Below, piece by piece: positions 1-8,624 of a stretch of 64,000 bases of DNA. Under the pieces are notes generated by a model. That model had not been told where the DNA came from, searched no databases, and saw nothing but the letters and a program-made list of their open reading frames with translations. The DNA is from Bacteroidota bacterium (lineage in GTDB: Bacteria > Bacteroidota > Bacteroidia > NS11-12g > UBA955). The stretch lies in contig JAUXOK010000024.1 in NCBI GenBank assembly GCA_030682255.1, forward strand, positions 62,001-126,000, written 5' to 3'. Made by a program: the position numbers and the translations under genes. Each line of letters begins with the position of its first letter. Position 1 is the stretch's first letter.

Positions 1-97
1 AAATATTAATGTAAAAAAAACAATTTTTTTCATCTTAAATTAATTTGATTTAGTTAAATGATACAATTGCAAATCTAATAAAAAAGTTAATTAATAA

Positions 98-2524
98 TTA
101 AATTTTCAAATTTTCTTTCTTAAAAAAATGCCAATGAATCAAAGCTGTTAACAACCACGTCAGTAGCAACATTGTCATGGAACTACTTGGCATTAAGATA
201 GCCGCAAACAAAGGCGAAAGTTGAGCTGTTATGGCAAAATACAAACCCACCGCATTATAAATCAATGAAAAAGCAAAACTGATGATAATGACCCATTTGG
301 AAGCTTTGATAAATTGCAACAATTTGGGAAAATCTTTCAACGCATCCGATTTAATTAATACATCACAGGCTGGGAAAAACGCACTGGTGTTGTCGGCTAC
401 AGAAATGGCAATATCGGCTTCATTCAAGGCTGGCGCATCGTTCAAACCATCGCCTGTCATACAAACCACTTTGCCCTCAGATTTTAATGATTTGATTAAA
501 TTTACTTTGTCTTCTGGCTCTTGCTTAATCATCACTTTATCAAACCAATTGGGGTCAATTTCTTGGTTCAACAAACTATCTCCACTCGACAAATACAATT
601 CGTAGTCGTGTTTTTTAAGTGCTTTTAAAATGGATTCAGTTTCTTTTCTAATATCGTGTGATAAGGTGAAGTATCCTCTGTATTCTGAATTGATTGATAC
701 ATGAACCAAACCCTTGTCAGGAAAACTTAAATCTGAATCGACACCTAAAAATTCAGCATTACCAATTCTGATTACATCGTTTGCAATTTTACCTTGAATA
801 CCTTTGCCAACAATATCGGTATATGAATCTACTGTAAATGAAGTATTTGGTATATAAAATAGTTTGCTCAATGCCACACTGTATGGATGAATGGATTGTC
901 TACAAATAAGTGCTAACTTACTTAACTCTTGTCCATTCAGATTACTAATATTTTCTATTTTAAAATGAGAATTATCAGTCAAAGTACCAGTTTTGTCAAA
1001 TACAATGGTTTGGCATTGATTCAACTTGGTAATGGTAGATTTATTTTTCACAAACATCCCTTCTTGCTTAAGGGTTCTTAAAAGATGGCCATTCGCAAAA
1101 TTAGTCGCTAAAAGCAAAATACACGGACAAGCTACAATCAATACACTAGTCAAAGCTTTAAAAGCATCACCTATACCATTCACTTGATATTGATATACAA
1201 AGGCAAACACACTGATAATGATTAAGCCTAAAGTGAAATAAAAATTAATTTTTTCAGTTAAAGAATTATCTGCTCCGTCCTTTGTTTTTTCTACCGACCA
1301 AAGTTTAACCAAACGGCTGTTATCGGTTGTGGTTAAAAGTTTAAAAACACCAGGATTACCAGAAATTTTAGCCCCAGCAAATATTTTATCCTCTTTTTGT
1401 AAAGCCACAGGAACCGATTCGCCAGTAATGAAACTATAATCAACTGTTACAAATTTACTCTCTACAATGGCATCAGCAGGCAATAACTCTCCGTTTCGCA
1501 ACTCAATTAAATCGTCTTTTTTTAGCTGTGTGATGTTAACGGTTTCGTGTTCATGTTGGTTTTTGAGTAATCGAGCAGACAAAGGAAAATAAGATTTATA
1601 ATCTCTATCAAATGTTAAGGAATGATAGGTTAAATCCTGAAAATATCGCCCCACTAACAATAAAAAAACAATCCCTGTCATGCTGTCCAAATACCCAGAT
1701 TGGTTTAAAAAGAAAATTTCATAAACACTTCTGATAAAGGTGGCTAGCACTGCAATCATAACAGGCAAATCGATATTCAATGTTTTTTGCCTGATGGCTT
1801 TCCATGAGCTTTCAAAAAACTCTGTTGAGCAATAAAGCAGCACAGGAATGGATAAAGCCAAACTGATATAATCGAACCAATGTTTTAAAACCAAACTGCT
1901 TTTATCAAGTGAAAGTCCTAAGTATTCAGGAAAACTTAGCATCATGATATTTCCAAAAGCAAAACCAGCAATACCAATTTTGATTGCACGGTTTGAAATT
2001 CGTTTTTTCTTAATACCAGATTGATTAGATAAAGTTAAATCAGGTTTGTAACCCAATTGATACAACAAAACTACCAATGCGGATAATTTAACTTCAGATT
2101 GATTGACTGTAACTAATAGTTCCTTGTTGAAAAAATCGACCCTTGATGAAACAACACCATTTAATAAGCGTTCTAATCTTTCTAATAGATAAATACAAGA
2201 ATTACAATGCATGCCAGGAATTAGAAAACGAAACTGAACTGTAGTTCCTTGAGAAAAAATCACAAACTTTTCTCGTGTTTCGTTACTGTCTAAATATTCA
2301 AATTCTGCATTATTGGCAACTTCAGGTTTTAAGCCTTTGTCATTTTGATAATAAGCACATAAATCATTTTGGTTTAACAACTGATATACGGCAGAACAAC
2401 CAGAACAACAGAATACTAAATCATTTTGAATAACGGGTTGAACATCACAAGGCAACCCACAATGTGAACATTGTAAGTTGTTGTTAACTTCTTTTAATTC
2501 TATAATATTTTCTTTAATTATCAA
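98..2524 (-). CDS. ccoI: Copper-translocating P-type ATPase, CcoI/FixI type
   Basis: This is a P1B-type heavy-metal ATPase of the inner membrane, of the kind that delivers copper for assembly of cbb3-type cytochrome oxidase. The N-terminus has a cysteine cluster (C19, C22, C26, C39, C40, C43) typical of the Bacteroidota CcoI subfamily. A heavy-metal-associated domain follows with GMHCNSC (C107, C110). The membrane CPC motif lies at residues 466-468, the phosphorylated Asp of DKTGTLT at 510, and an HP motif and GDGLNDAP follow, so all catalytic elements are present. At 808 residues it is full length. The universal stress gene ends 6 bases upstream on the same strand, suggesting co-transcription. 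The usual partners (ccoS, ccoNOP) would lie left of the window and are not seen, so the cbb3 role is inferred from family and architecture; general copper export is the alternative. Confidence 0.9.
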   Translation of the reverse strand: MIIKENIIELKEVNNNLQCSHCGLPCDVQPVIQNDLVFCCSGCSAVYQLLNQNDLCAYYQNDKGLKPEVANNAEFEYLDSNETREKFVIFSQGTTVQFRFLIPGMHCNSCIYLLERLERLLNGVVSSRVDFFNKELLVTVNQSEVKLSALVVLLYQLGYKPDLTLSNQSGIKKKRISNRAIKIGIAGFAFGNIMMLSFPEYLGLSLDKSSLVLKHWFDYISLALSIPVLLYCSTEFFESSWKAIRQKTLNIDLPVMIAVLATFIRSVYEIFFLNQSGYLDSMTGIVFLLLVGRYFQDLTYHSLTFDRDYKSYFPLSARLLKNQHEHETVNITQLKKDDLIELRNGELLPADAIVESKFVTVDYSFITGESVPVALQKEDKIFAGAKISGNPGVFKLLTTTDNSRLVKLWSVEKTKDGADNSLTEKINFYFTLGLIIISVFAFVYQYQVNGIGDAFKALTSVLIVACPCILLLATNFANGHLLRTLKQEGMFVKNKSTITKLNQCQTIVFDKTGTLTDNSHFKIENISNLNGQELSKLALICRQSIHPYSVALSKLFYIPNTSFTVDSYTDIVGKGIQGKIANDVIRIGNAEFLGVDSDLSFPDKGLVHVSINSEYRGYFTLSHDIRKETESILKALKKHDYELYLSSGDSLLNQEIDPNWFDKVMIKQEPEDKVNLIKSLKSEGKVVCMTGDGLNDAPALNEADIAISVADNTSAFFPACDVLIKSDALKDFPKLLQFIKASKWVIIISFAFSLIYNAVGLYFAITAQLSPLFAAILMPSSSMTMLLLTWLLTALIHWHFFKKENLKI

Positions 2525-2530
2525 AGGAAT

Positions 2531-3373
2531 TTATTCTTTTGATTCTTTAATTATTAAAATCGGTGATTTGCTGAATTGTATCGCTTTTTTAGAAAAACTA
2601 GCATGAAATAATTTTTGGAAAAAGTTATAACGATGCGAATATACAACCAATAAATCTGGTTTTATTTTTAACAAGGCATTATTTACAGCTTGTTTATTAT
2701 CCAAACCAATTAATTGAACAACATGAGACTTGTGTTTATAAAAAAACTTTTTTAGATTAAGCTTAAATTTCGGAACTAAATTTTGTGTTTTTTCATCGTA
2801 GTGTGTTACATTCAATGCTGTTATTTGTGCACCATCGTTAACCAATAATTTTCTTATAAAAGACAAATGCTCTACATCGCTCGATTGCCCATCCCAAGCA
2901 TAAACCACTTGATTTAATTTGAATTTTGAATAGTTATTCGGAATAGCCATAAACGGCACGTCTACCAAATCAACTAAATCAGAACAAACATCACCAAAAA
3001 CAACCCTATCAAAAGCATTTCTTTTCTTAACACCTAGAATTGCTAACCATGGTTTTATTTCAGCAATTTTGTTTGTTAAAAGGGGAATTACTAAACCATA
3101 ATCCACTTCAAAAACAATTGTTAATCCTTTATGTTGTTTTCTTACTGTAGCAATCATTCTTCGCATTAAAGTAGTATTTCGTTTAATGGCTTCATCTGGA
3201 TTAAACACATAAGAGTTTTCAATATCACTTAATAGCGCAACTGGAATTACATTGTAGACATATAATCTTGCATTCAAATTTTCTGCAAACTGAGCTGCAA
3301 TGTTAATCGCATTTTTTGATGCTTTTGAAAAATCATGAGCTACAAATATTGTTTTATTATACATATTAATCAT
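2531..3373 (-). CDS. Universal stress protein, two tandem UspA domains
   Basis: This is a soluble 280-residue protein built of two UspA-like domains. The first starts at FVAHDFSKASKNAI near residue 10 and the second near residue 155, ending with KSPILIIKE. The size fits the tandem Usp family common in Bacteroidota, often found beside cbb3 oxidase assembly genes. Its function is unknown beyond a general role in stress or energy limitation. It is probably the first gene of a two-gene unit with the copper ATPase, since only 6 bases separate them. The upstream region holds a Crp/Fnr-like palindrome shared with the divergent paaA. The ATP-binding motif of the second domain is not clearly recognisable, so nucleotide binding is uncertain. 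Confidence 0.85.
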   Translation of the reverse strand: MINMYNKTIFVAHDFSKASKNAINIAAQFAENLNARLYVYNVIPVALLSDIENSYVFNPDEAIKRNTTLMRRMIATVRKQHKGLTIVFEVDYGLVIPLLTNKIAEIKPWLAILGVKKRNAFDRVVFGDVCSDLVDLVDVPFMAIPNNYSKFKLNQVVYAWDGQSSDVEHLSFIRKLLVNDGAQITALNVTHYDEKTQNLVPKFKLNLKKFFYKHKSHVVQLIGLDNKQAVNNALLKIKPDLLVVYSHRYNFFQKLFHASFSKKAIQFSKSPILIIKESKE

Positions 3374-3441
3374 CTAATTGTTTGAATTGCAAATATCTAA
3401 AATCAACAATATTTGTTAAATGATGAATATTACAAATAAAC

Positions 3442-3455
3442 ATGATAAGCGTCAT
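3442..3455. promoter_or_regulatory. Crp/Fnr-like palindrome between uspA and paaA
   Basis: The sequence ATGATAAGCGTCAT has the TGA-N6-TCA core of Crp/Fnr-family operators with 4-base perfect arms. It sits 69 bases upstream of the stress-protein start and 83 bases upstream of paaA. It could be read by an oxygen-responsive regulator controlling one or both genes. The match is short, so this is a candidate only. Confidence 0.3.
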
Positions 3456-3492
3456 TTTTAAAATCATATTTATTTAAAAAATAGTAAAACTT

Positions 3493-3524
3493 CTTGTAAA
3501 AAGGAATGTTATTTACTATGTTTG
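3493..3524 (+). promoter_or_regulatory. Bacteroidota-type promoter of paaABC
   Basis: CTTG (3493-3496), a 20-base spacer and TATGTTTG (3517-3524) match the Bacteroidota primary sigma pattern (TTTG, 19-21 bases, TAnnTTTG) with one mismatch in the -33 box. Only 13 bases separate the -7 box from the paaA start, so the leader must be very short. Confidence 0.55.
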
Positions 3525-3537
3525 TAAGCAATAAATC

Positions 3538-4488
3538 ATGGAAATAAATTTAGAAGATATTTTTCAAAATAAAATTGACAATGAAGTTAAAATCGAACCT
3601 AGGGATTGGATGCCCGAAAAGTATCGAAAAACTTTAATCCGTCAGATTTCTCAGCACGCCCATAGCGAAATTGTTGGGATGTTGCCAGAAGGCAATTGGA
3701 TTACTAGAGCGCCTAATTTAAGAAGAAAAGTAGCTCTTTTGGCCAAAGTACAAGATGAAGCTGGACATGGTTTATATTTATATTCTGCTGCCGAAACACT
3801 TGGTATGACGCGCGATGAAATGTACAATGAATTGCATACTGGCAAAGCTAAATACAGCAGCATATTCAATTACCCCACTTTAAGTTGGGCAGACATGGGT
3901 GCCATTGGTTGGTTGGTTGATGGTGCTGCCATTATGAATCAGGTGCCTTTGTGCAGAACCAGTTATGGTCCATATGCAAGAGCGATGGTTAGGGTTTGCA
4001 AAGAAGAAAGTTTTCATCAAAGACAAGGTTATGAAATCATGATGAGTTTGTGCAACGGCACACCTGAACAAAAAACCATGGCACAAGATGCATTGAATAG
4101 ATGGTGGTGGCCAAGTATCATGATGTTTGGGCCTAATGACGACAATTCTCCTAACAGCGCTCAAAGCATGAAATGGAAAATTAAAAGATTCAGTAACGAT
4201 GAATTGAGACAGAAATTCATTGATGTAACCATACCACAAGCTGAGTTATTGGGCTTAACAGTTCCAGATAAAGATCTTAAATGGAACGAAGCAAGAGGTC
4301 ATTACGATTTTGGAATCATCAATTGGGATGAGTTTAACAACGTGGTAGCTGGCAATGGACCATGCAACAAACAAAGATTAAAAGCTAGAGTTGATGCTTG
4401 GAACAATGGCGAATGGGTAAGAGATGCTGCTAATGCTTACGCACAAAAAAGAAAAAACAGAGTGAAATCAGGTCAACAAGCCGCATAG
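3538..4488 (+). CDS. paaA: 1,2-phenylacetyl-CoA epoxidase, catalytic subunit PaaA
   Basis: PaaA is the di-iron subunit of the multicomponent oxygenase that epoxidises the ring of phenylacetyl-CoA in the aerobic phenylacetate pathway. The ferritin-like fold carries the expected iron ligands: E44, E74 with H77 (DEAGH) and E157 with H160 (EESFH). At 316 residues it is full length, and the N-terminus ([13 protein letters not shown]) matches the start chosen, just after a good -7 box. paaB and paaC follow on the same strand with gaps of 24 and 8 bases. No paaD, paaE or other pathway gene follows, which is unusual. Identity as PaaA is secure; whether the complex is functional depends on a reductase encoded elsewhere. 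Confidence 0.96.
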   Translation: MEINLEDIFQNKIDNEVKIEPRDWMPEKYRKTLIRQISQHAHSEIVGMLPEGNWITRAPNLRRKVALLAKVQDEAGHGLYLYSAAETLGMTRDEMYNELHTGKAKYSSIFNYPTLSWADMGAIGWLVDGAAIMNQVPLCRTSYGPYARAMVRVCKEESFHQRQGYEIMMSLCNGTPEQKTMAQDALNRWWWPSIMMFGPNDDNSPNSAQSMKWKIKRFSNDELRQKFIDVTIPQAELLGLTVPDKDLKWNEARGHYDFGIINWDEFNNVVAGNGPCNKQRLKARVDAWNNGEWVRDAANAYAQKRKNRVKSGQQAA

Positions 4489-4512
4489 TTAAAAAACAAT
4501 TAGACAATTAAA

Positions 4513-4800
4513 ATGAATCAAAACGAATGGCCTCTATGGGAGGTTTTTATAAGAGCAAAACAAGGTTTAAGCCATAAACATGTTGGTAGTCTTCATGCTG
4601 CGGATTATCAAATGGCAATTGAAAACGCCAGAGACGTTTACACTAGAAGAATGGAAGGTGTGAGCATTTGGGTAGTAGAAAGCAATAATTTATACGCCAA
4701 TGAACCCAATGAACAAGACGCATTATTTGAACCAGCAACAGACAAAATATACAGACACCCTACCTTTTATGTTTTGCCTGAGGAATTAAATCACATGTAA
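4513..4800 (+). CDS. paaB: 1,2-phenylacetyl-CoA epoxidase subunit PaaB
   Basis: This 95-residue protein is the small PaaB subunit, which bridges PaaAC heterodimers in the epoxidase complex. The hallmark opening WPLWEVFIRAKQGLSHKHVGS and the segment around RRMEGVSIWVV are both present. Its place between paaA and paaC is the standard order. It is translated from its own ATG 24 bases after paaA and probably lies on the same transcript. No catalytic residues are expected in this subunit. Confidence 0.95.
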   Translation: MNQNEWPLWEVFIRAKQGLSHKHVGSLHAADYQMAIENARDVYTRRMEGVSIWVVESNNLYANEPNEQDALFEPATDKIYRHPTFYVLPEELNHM

Positions 4801-4808
4801 AAATCCAG

Positions 4809-5567
4809 ATGAATAAAGAAGAGATTACCTTTCAATATTTGTTGCATTTGGGCGACAACAGCCTTATTTTAGGTCAAAGAATTGCAGAATGGTGTGGACA
4901 TGGACCAATTTTAGAACAAGATATTGCCTTAACCAATATTTCTTTGGATTTATTTGGCGAATCGAGGAATATTTATCAATATGCAGCACAATTAAAAGGA
5001 GACAATCACACAGAAGATAGCCTTGCGTTTTTAAGAGATGTTTTAGAATTTAAAAATGTTTTGCTTGTTGAACAACCAAATATTGATTGGGCTTACACCA
5101 TATGCCGACAGTTCTTTTTTGACACTTTTCATTTTTATCTACAGCATGAGTTATTGAAAAGTAAAGATGAAAGAATTGTTGAAATAGCTAACAAAGCCAT
5201 CAAAGAATCTGCTTATCATTTAAAATGGAGTAGCGAGTGGATGATACGATTAGGCGATGGCACAGAAATCAGTCATCAAAAAATTCAAAATGCAGTTAAT
5301 GATTTATGGGAGTTTACAGGCGAATTATTCATTCCTTCAGAAATTGAAACCCTTGCTTATCAATCAGGTATTGGAGCTGATTTAAACAACATCAAACAAC
5401 TTTGGCACGAAAAAGTGAAAGCCATTTTAGATGAAGCTACCATCCAAATTCCAACCAACGACTTTTTTCAAAAAGGCGGAAAAAATGGCATACACAGCGA
5501 ACATTTAGGTTTTGTATTAGCAGAAATGCAGTATTTACAAAGGGTTCATCCAGGTGCGGAGTGGTAA
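4809..5567 (+). CDS. paaC: 1,2-phenylacetyl-CoA epoxidase subunit PaaC
   Basis: PaaC is the structural ferritin-like subunit that pairs with PaaA. The 252-residue length and the features DNSLILGQRIAEWCGHGP near the N-terminus and AYHLKWSSEWMIRLGDGTE in the middle fit the family. It is the last recognisable paa gene here. The next 425 bases contain a tandem repeat and a strong terminator hairpin, not paaD (metal-cluster maturation) or paaE (flavin/iron-sulfur reductase). The operon therefore appears to stop after C. Confidence 0.95.
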   Translation: MNKEEITFQYLLHLGDNSLILGQRIAEWCGHGPILEQDIALTNISLDLFGESRNIYQYAAQLKGDNHTEDSLAFLRDVLEFKNVLLVEQPNIDWAYTICRQFFFDTFHFYLQHELLKSKDERIVEIANKAIKESAYHLKWSSEWMIRLGDGTEISHQKIQNAVNDLWEFTGELFIPSEIETLAYQSGIGADLNNIKQLWHEKVKAILDEATIQIPTNDFFQKGGKNGIHSEHLGFVLAEMQYLQRVHPGAEW

Positions 5568-5620
5568 TATGTTTTTTACATTTAAATTTATTATTCAGTA
5601 GCCGTTGTTTGATTATTCAT

Positions 5621-5681
5621 ACCGAAAGCATATCTTTATTAGTCCAATTGTACCATAAGCATATCTTTAATAGTCTAGTTG
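5621..5681. repeat. Two-copy tandem repeat, 31-base period
   Basis: Copy 1 (5621-5650) and copy 2 (5652-5681) share 25 of 30 positions by eye, with the core AAGCATATCTTTA intact in both. The period of 31 bases is close to three helical turns. Function is unknown; it could be a double protein-binding site or a simple tandem duplication. Confidence 0.65.
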
Positions 5682-5786
5682 CATTTTACTCAACAACTAA
5701 TACTTCGTCATAATATCATATTATTTTGGATTAATTCATAAATCAAATTGGTATTAAAACTTTAATTATTAACTGCTTTGTTTTTT

Positions 5787-5818
5787 ATTAATCTTTACTT
5801 GTAAAGATTAATTTTTTT
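5787..5818 (+). terminator. Rho-independent terminator after paaABC
   Basis: A perfect inverted repeat with 12-base arms (ATTAATCTTTAC at 5787-5798 and its complement at 5801-5812) has a 2-base centre and is followed by a run of T. The stem is AT-rich, but arm length and U-tract fit a terminator for the rightward paa transcript. Confidence 0.6.
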
Positions 5819-5964
5819 GCAATAAATGCAAAAAAACATCTCACATATTCAAATTTCACAAAAACAACAATTTATAATTGCTAATCTAAACGGTTTTTAT
5901 GATTCATTAACATTAATGTAAACAGTCTTGTGTTAATCCATAATCTTATGTTTAACTTCAATTA

Positions 5965-5992
5965 CATCTTTGCATCAATAAATTTTATTGAT
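5965..5992 (+). promoter_or_regulatory. -7 box and overlapping palindrome before the CsgG-like gene
   Basis: CATCTTTG (5965-5972) matches the -7 element TAnnTTTG with one mismatch. It is followed immediately by a perfect palindrome with 9-base arms, ATCAATAAA (5974-5982) and its complement (5984-5992), ending at the ATG. The predicted transcription start falls inside the palindrome, a classic place for a repressor operator. Confidence 0.4.
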
Positions 5993-7147
5993 ATGAATAC
6001 AAAAAACAACAACAGATTATGGCAATTAATGCTTTTTATTTTACTAAGCATCACTTCAGTCAAAGCTCAAAAAAATGATGACAAGCCTCAAAAAGAAGAC
6101 ATTGCAGTTCTAGATTTTGATACTCGTGGTTACAATTTCAACCAACAGCAAGCCATCCAATTTCTAATTAACGAACTCATTAGAATTGGACAATATGAGG
6201 TAATGGATAATTACGAAATAGAATACATTTCGAAAAAAGAAAACATTACAACAACAGGTTGTTTTTCCAAAACATGTTTATCTGAAATGGGTGTATATTT
6301 TAAAACTGACAAAATGTTTACAGGCAGCTTACAACTTTTGGGGGATAGAGTCAATGTGACACTTAGGCTCTTTGATGTAAAAACAGGCTCTTTTGAAAAA
6401 ACATTAGTTAAAGATTTTTTAAATATTTCCGGCAATGAATTGATGATGATTAAAATCACCATTAACGAAATGTTTAATATCCCAAATGACGAAAATACAG
6501 TCAAAAAATTAACTATGAAATCTGAATTCGACAACACTGTAAATAATCCATACAAATTAATCCTTAAATCAGACGGACCTAGAATTGGATTGGTTGGGTT
6601 TAGTGGTGTAGCTGCAGAGGTTATTCAAAACAAACCCAATGAAGGTGGATACGGAAGTTATCCAATGATGTTTCAATTTGGCTATCAGTTTGAAAAACAA
6701 TACTTAAACGAAGGCAACTTTCAAGCATTGATTGAATTTATTCCAACAATAACTGGTTTAGACCAAGGAAGAGTCATTCCTAGTATTAGTTTTTTAAATG
6801 GTTTGAGAAATAACGTAAATGGATGGGAGTTTGCTTTTGGTCCAACCTTTAATTTAACAAAAATGGCCAAAGGATTTTATGAAAATGACGCAAATGGTAA
6901 TGAAAAATGGTATTTAGAATCAGACCGTGATTTATTCCCTAACAAAGAATTGAGTATAGTAAGCAGACCGGATAGTAGAGGAAACGTTTATGCTACAGCA
7001 GGTTTCTTATTTGCTTTTGGAAAAACTTTTAAAAGTGGCAAAATGAATATCCCATTAAATTTCTTTTTTATCCCTAGTAATAATGGCGCTCGCTTTGGTT
7101 TGTCGTTTGGATGGAATGGCAAAGACCGTTATGAATTAAACGAATAA
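5993..7147 (+). CDS. Secreted CsgG/LpoB-like protein
   Basis: The chosen ATG at 5993 gives a clean Sec signal peptide (NNRLWQLMLFILLSITSVKAQ) and 384 residues. After it, roughly mature residues 20-150 resemble the CsgG/LpoB/TolB-like alpha-beta fold: DIAVLDFDTRG, a helix over NELIRIGQYEVMD, then FTGSLQLLGDRVNVTLRLFDV. The paired cysteines in TGCFSKTCLSEMG could form a disulfide. The C-terminal half is rich in aromatic and glycine-alternating segments, consistent with beta structure at the outer membrane. It is monocistronic, with its own promoter and a strong terminator. The substrate is unknown, and similarity to LpoB (activator of peptidoglycan synthase) or CsgG (secretion pore) is at fold level only. 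Confidence 0.75.
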   Translation: MNTKNNNRLWQLMLFILLSITSVKAQKNDDKPQKEDIAVLDFDTRGYNFNQQQAIQFLINELIRIGQYEVMDNYEIEYISKKENITTTGCFSKTCLSEMGVYFKTDKMFTGSLQLLGDRVNVTLRLFDVKTGSFEKTLVKDFLNISGNELMMIKITINEMFNIPNDENTVKKLTMKSEFDNTVNNPYKLILKSDGPRIGLVGFSGVAAEVIQNKPNEGGYGSYPMMFQFGYQFEKQYLNEGNFQALIEFIPTITGLDQGRVIPSISFLNGLRNNVNGWEFAFGPTFNLTKMAKGFYENDANGNEKWYLESDRDLFPNKELSIVSRPDSRGNVYATAGFLFAFGKTFKSGKMNIPLNFFFIPSNNGARFGLSFGWNGKDRYELNE

Positions 7148-7160
7148 AAAAATTTTACAT

Positions 7161-7198
7161 AAAAAAAGGTTGTTTCAGACTTGAAACAACCTTTTTTT
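7161..7198. terminator. Strong bidirectional terminator
   Basis: Perfect 17-base arms, 7161-7177 and 7182-7198, enclose a 4-base loop; the stem core is GGTTGTTTCA. The A-run on the left and T-run on the right make it a terminator in both directions. It ends the CsgG-like gene transcript. Confidence 0.85.
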
Positions 7199-7308
7199 AT
7201 GTATTTGATTCTTTACATCTCTTTGATAGCATAGCCCATTATTTATACTTTGCTTAGTATAAACTCATTCAAGGCAACTTGATGCTAAAAACCACACTCA
7301 ACAAATTA

Positions 7309-7339
7309 TTGGTAAATTAACTTTGTTCTCTTATGTTTG
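7309..7339 (+). promoter_or_regulatory. Promoter of the aminotransferase-menE unit
   Basis: TATGTTTG (7332-7339) is an exact -7 element. A weak -33 region (TTGG at 7309-7312) lies about 19-20 bases upstream. Only 10 bases separate the -7 box from the ATG at 7350, predicting a leader of a few bases. Confidence 0.5.
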
Positions 7340-7349
7340 TATGTAAATT

Positions 7350-8624
7350 ATGAAAGAGAGAAGAGATTTTATTAAAAAAGGACTTTTACTTACTGGCATT
7401 TTGGCGTTTAATAAAAGTCCATTATTTGGCAATAATCTTGATACTTTAACCAATCATAATGGCGATGATGAATCATATTGGAAACTCGTTAAACGCCAAT
7501 TTCCGCTTCAATCTGATAAAATCTATTTAAACAATGGCACAATGGGTCCTTCGCCCTACCCTGTTATCAATGCCATTCAAAAAGACATGATGGATATTGA
7601 AACTTCGGGCAGATATGGCGGCAATGAGGATTTAGCCATTGAGGCTTTGTCTCGATTTTTAAGTACAAAAAAAGAAGAAATCAGCCTAACTAGAAATGTA
7701 ACAGAGGGCATCAATATTATTGCTAGTGGTTTGAATTTAAAAAAAGGCGATGAAGTTATCATGACACAACATGAACATGTTGGACATGCTGGTCCTTGGC
7801 TAAACAAAGCTTATACAGATGGCATTGTAATTAAAACATTTTTGCTTGGTAAAACAGCCGAAGAAACAATTGATAATCTTAAAAAAGCGATAACAAACAA
7901 AACTAAGGTGATTAGTGTGCCTCATATTCCATGCACGATAGGTCAGATTTTACCAGTTAAAGCAATCTGTGAAATAGCTAGAGAAAAAAATATTTTCAGT
8001 TTCATTGATGGTGCTCATCCCCCTGGCATGTTGGCTTTGAGTATTTCAGATTTAAACTGCGATTTTTATGCAGGTTGTTGTCACAAATGGATGCTTGGAC
8101 CTAAAGGGACAGGCTTTTTATATGTCGCAGAAAATATGAGAGATCAATTAAAAGTGTTGTATGGTGGCGCAGGTGTTGACACTGGATGGGATATGCTTAT
8201 AAATCCACCATCAATGAAAGGCTACGCAGAGAATGGTCATCGCTTTTTCTATGGCACTCAAAATGCAGCATCCTTTAAAGGCATAGCAGCTGCAATTGAA
8301 TTTCAGGAAACGATTGGTGTTGCTAAAATCGAAAAAAGGGTGAAGCAATTGAGTACTTATCTACAAGAAAATCTTCTAGCAATGGGTACGACAATAGACA
8401 TGTTAACTCCTACAGAATCTATTTCGAGAGGTGCGCAAATTGCTTTTAAAATCAAAGACAAAGACATGGCAGAGCTACAAAAGAAAGGATATGAGAAGAA
8501 AATCATAACGCGATTTGTACCAGAAAACAACATTAACTGCTTAAGGGTATCTACCCATATTTACAATAATTTTGATGAGGTTGACCAATTTTTGGAATTG
8601 ACTGAACGATTTATCAAATCTTAA
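7350..8624 (+). CDS. Class V aminotransferase with twin-arginine-like leader
   Basis: This is a PLP-dependent fold-type I enzyme of the class V family, which includes cysteine desulfurases and isopenicillin-N epimerases. The PLP lysine is K246 in CCHKWMLGPKG, and the cofactor-binding aspartate is D220 in IDGAHPPG. The N-terminus MKERRDFIKKGLLLTG looks like a twin-arginine signal, so the enzyme may be exported to the periplasm. This is typical of the secreted subgroup rather than SufS. The substrate cannot be read from sequence. The downstream menE start overlaps the stop by one base (TAATG), so the two are translationally coupled, although no biochemical link between them is known. Confidence 0.85.
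   Translation: MKERRDFIKKGLLLTGILAFNKSPLFGNNLDTLTNHNGDDESYWKLVKRQFPLQSDKIYLNNGTMGPSPYPVINAIQKDMMDIETSGRYGGNEDLAIEALSRFLSTKKEEISLTRNVTEGINIIASGLNLKKGDEVIMTQHEHVGHAGPWLNKAYTDGIVIKTFLLGKTAEETIDNLKKAITNKTKVISVPHIPCTIGQILPVKAICEIAREKNIFSFIDGAHPPGMLALSISDLNCDFYAGCCHKWMLGPKGTGFLYVAENMRDQLKVLYGGAGVDTGWDMLINPPSMKGYAENGHRFFYGTQNAASFKGIAAAIEFQETIGVAKIEKRVKQLSTYLQENLLAMGTTIDMLTPTESISRGAQIAFKIKDKDMAELQKKGYEKKIITRFVPENNINCLRVSTHIYNNFDEVDQFLELTERFIKS

Larger units (their letters stand above)
5568..5992. other. Non-coding stretch after paaC
   Basis: This 425-base AT-rich stretch holds no convincing gene. It contains a two-copy 31-base tandem repeat, a terminator hairpin, and the promoter/operator region of the next gene. 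A GTG-initiated extension of the next reading frame (from 5930) runs through the promoter and was not accepted as coding. Confidence 0.6.

Noticed and set aside
282-605. Open frame inside the copper ATPase gene on the opposite strand
   Set aside because: It lies antisense to a well-conserved enzyme and has no recognisable domain; similar antisense frames occur in rpoB, rpoC, tuf, lon and AsmA and were left out.
5930-5992. GTG-started N-terminal extension of the CsgG-like protein
   Set aside because: The extension runs through the -7 box and the palindrome, and the signal peptide begins only at the ATG at 5993.
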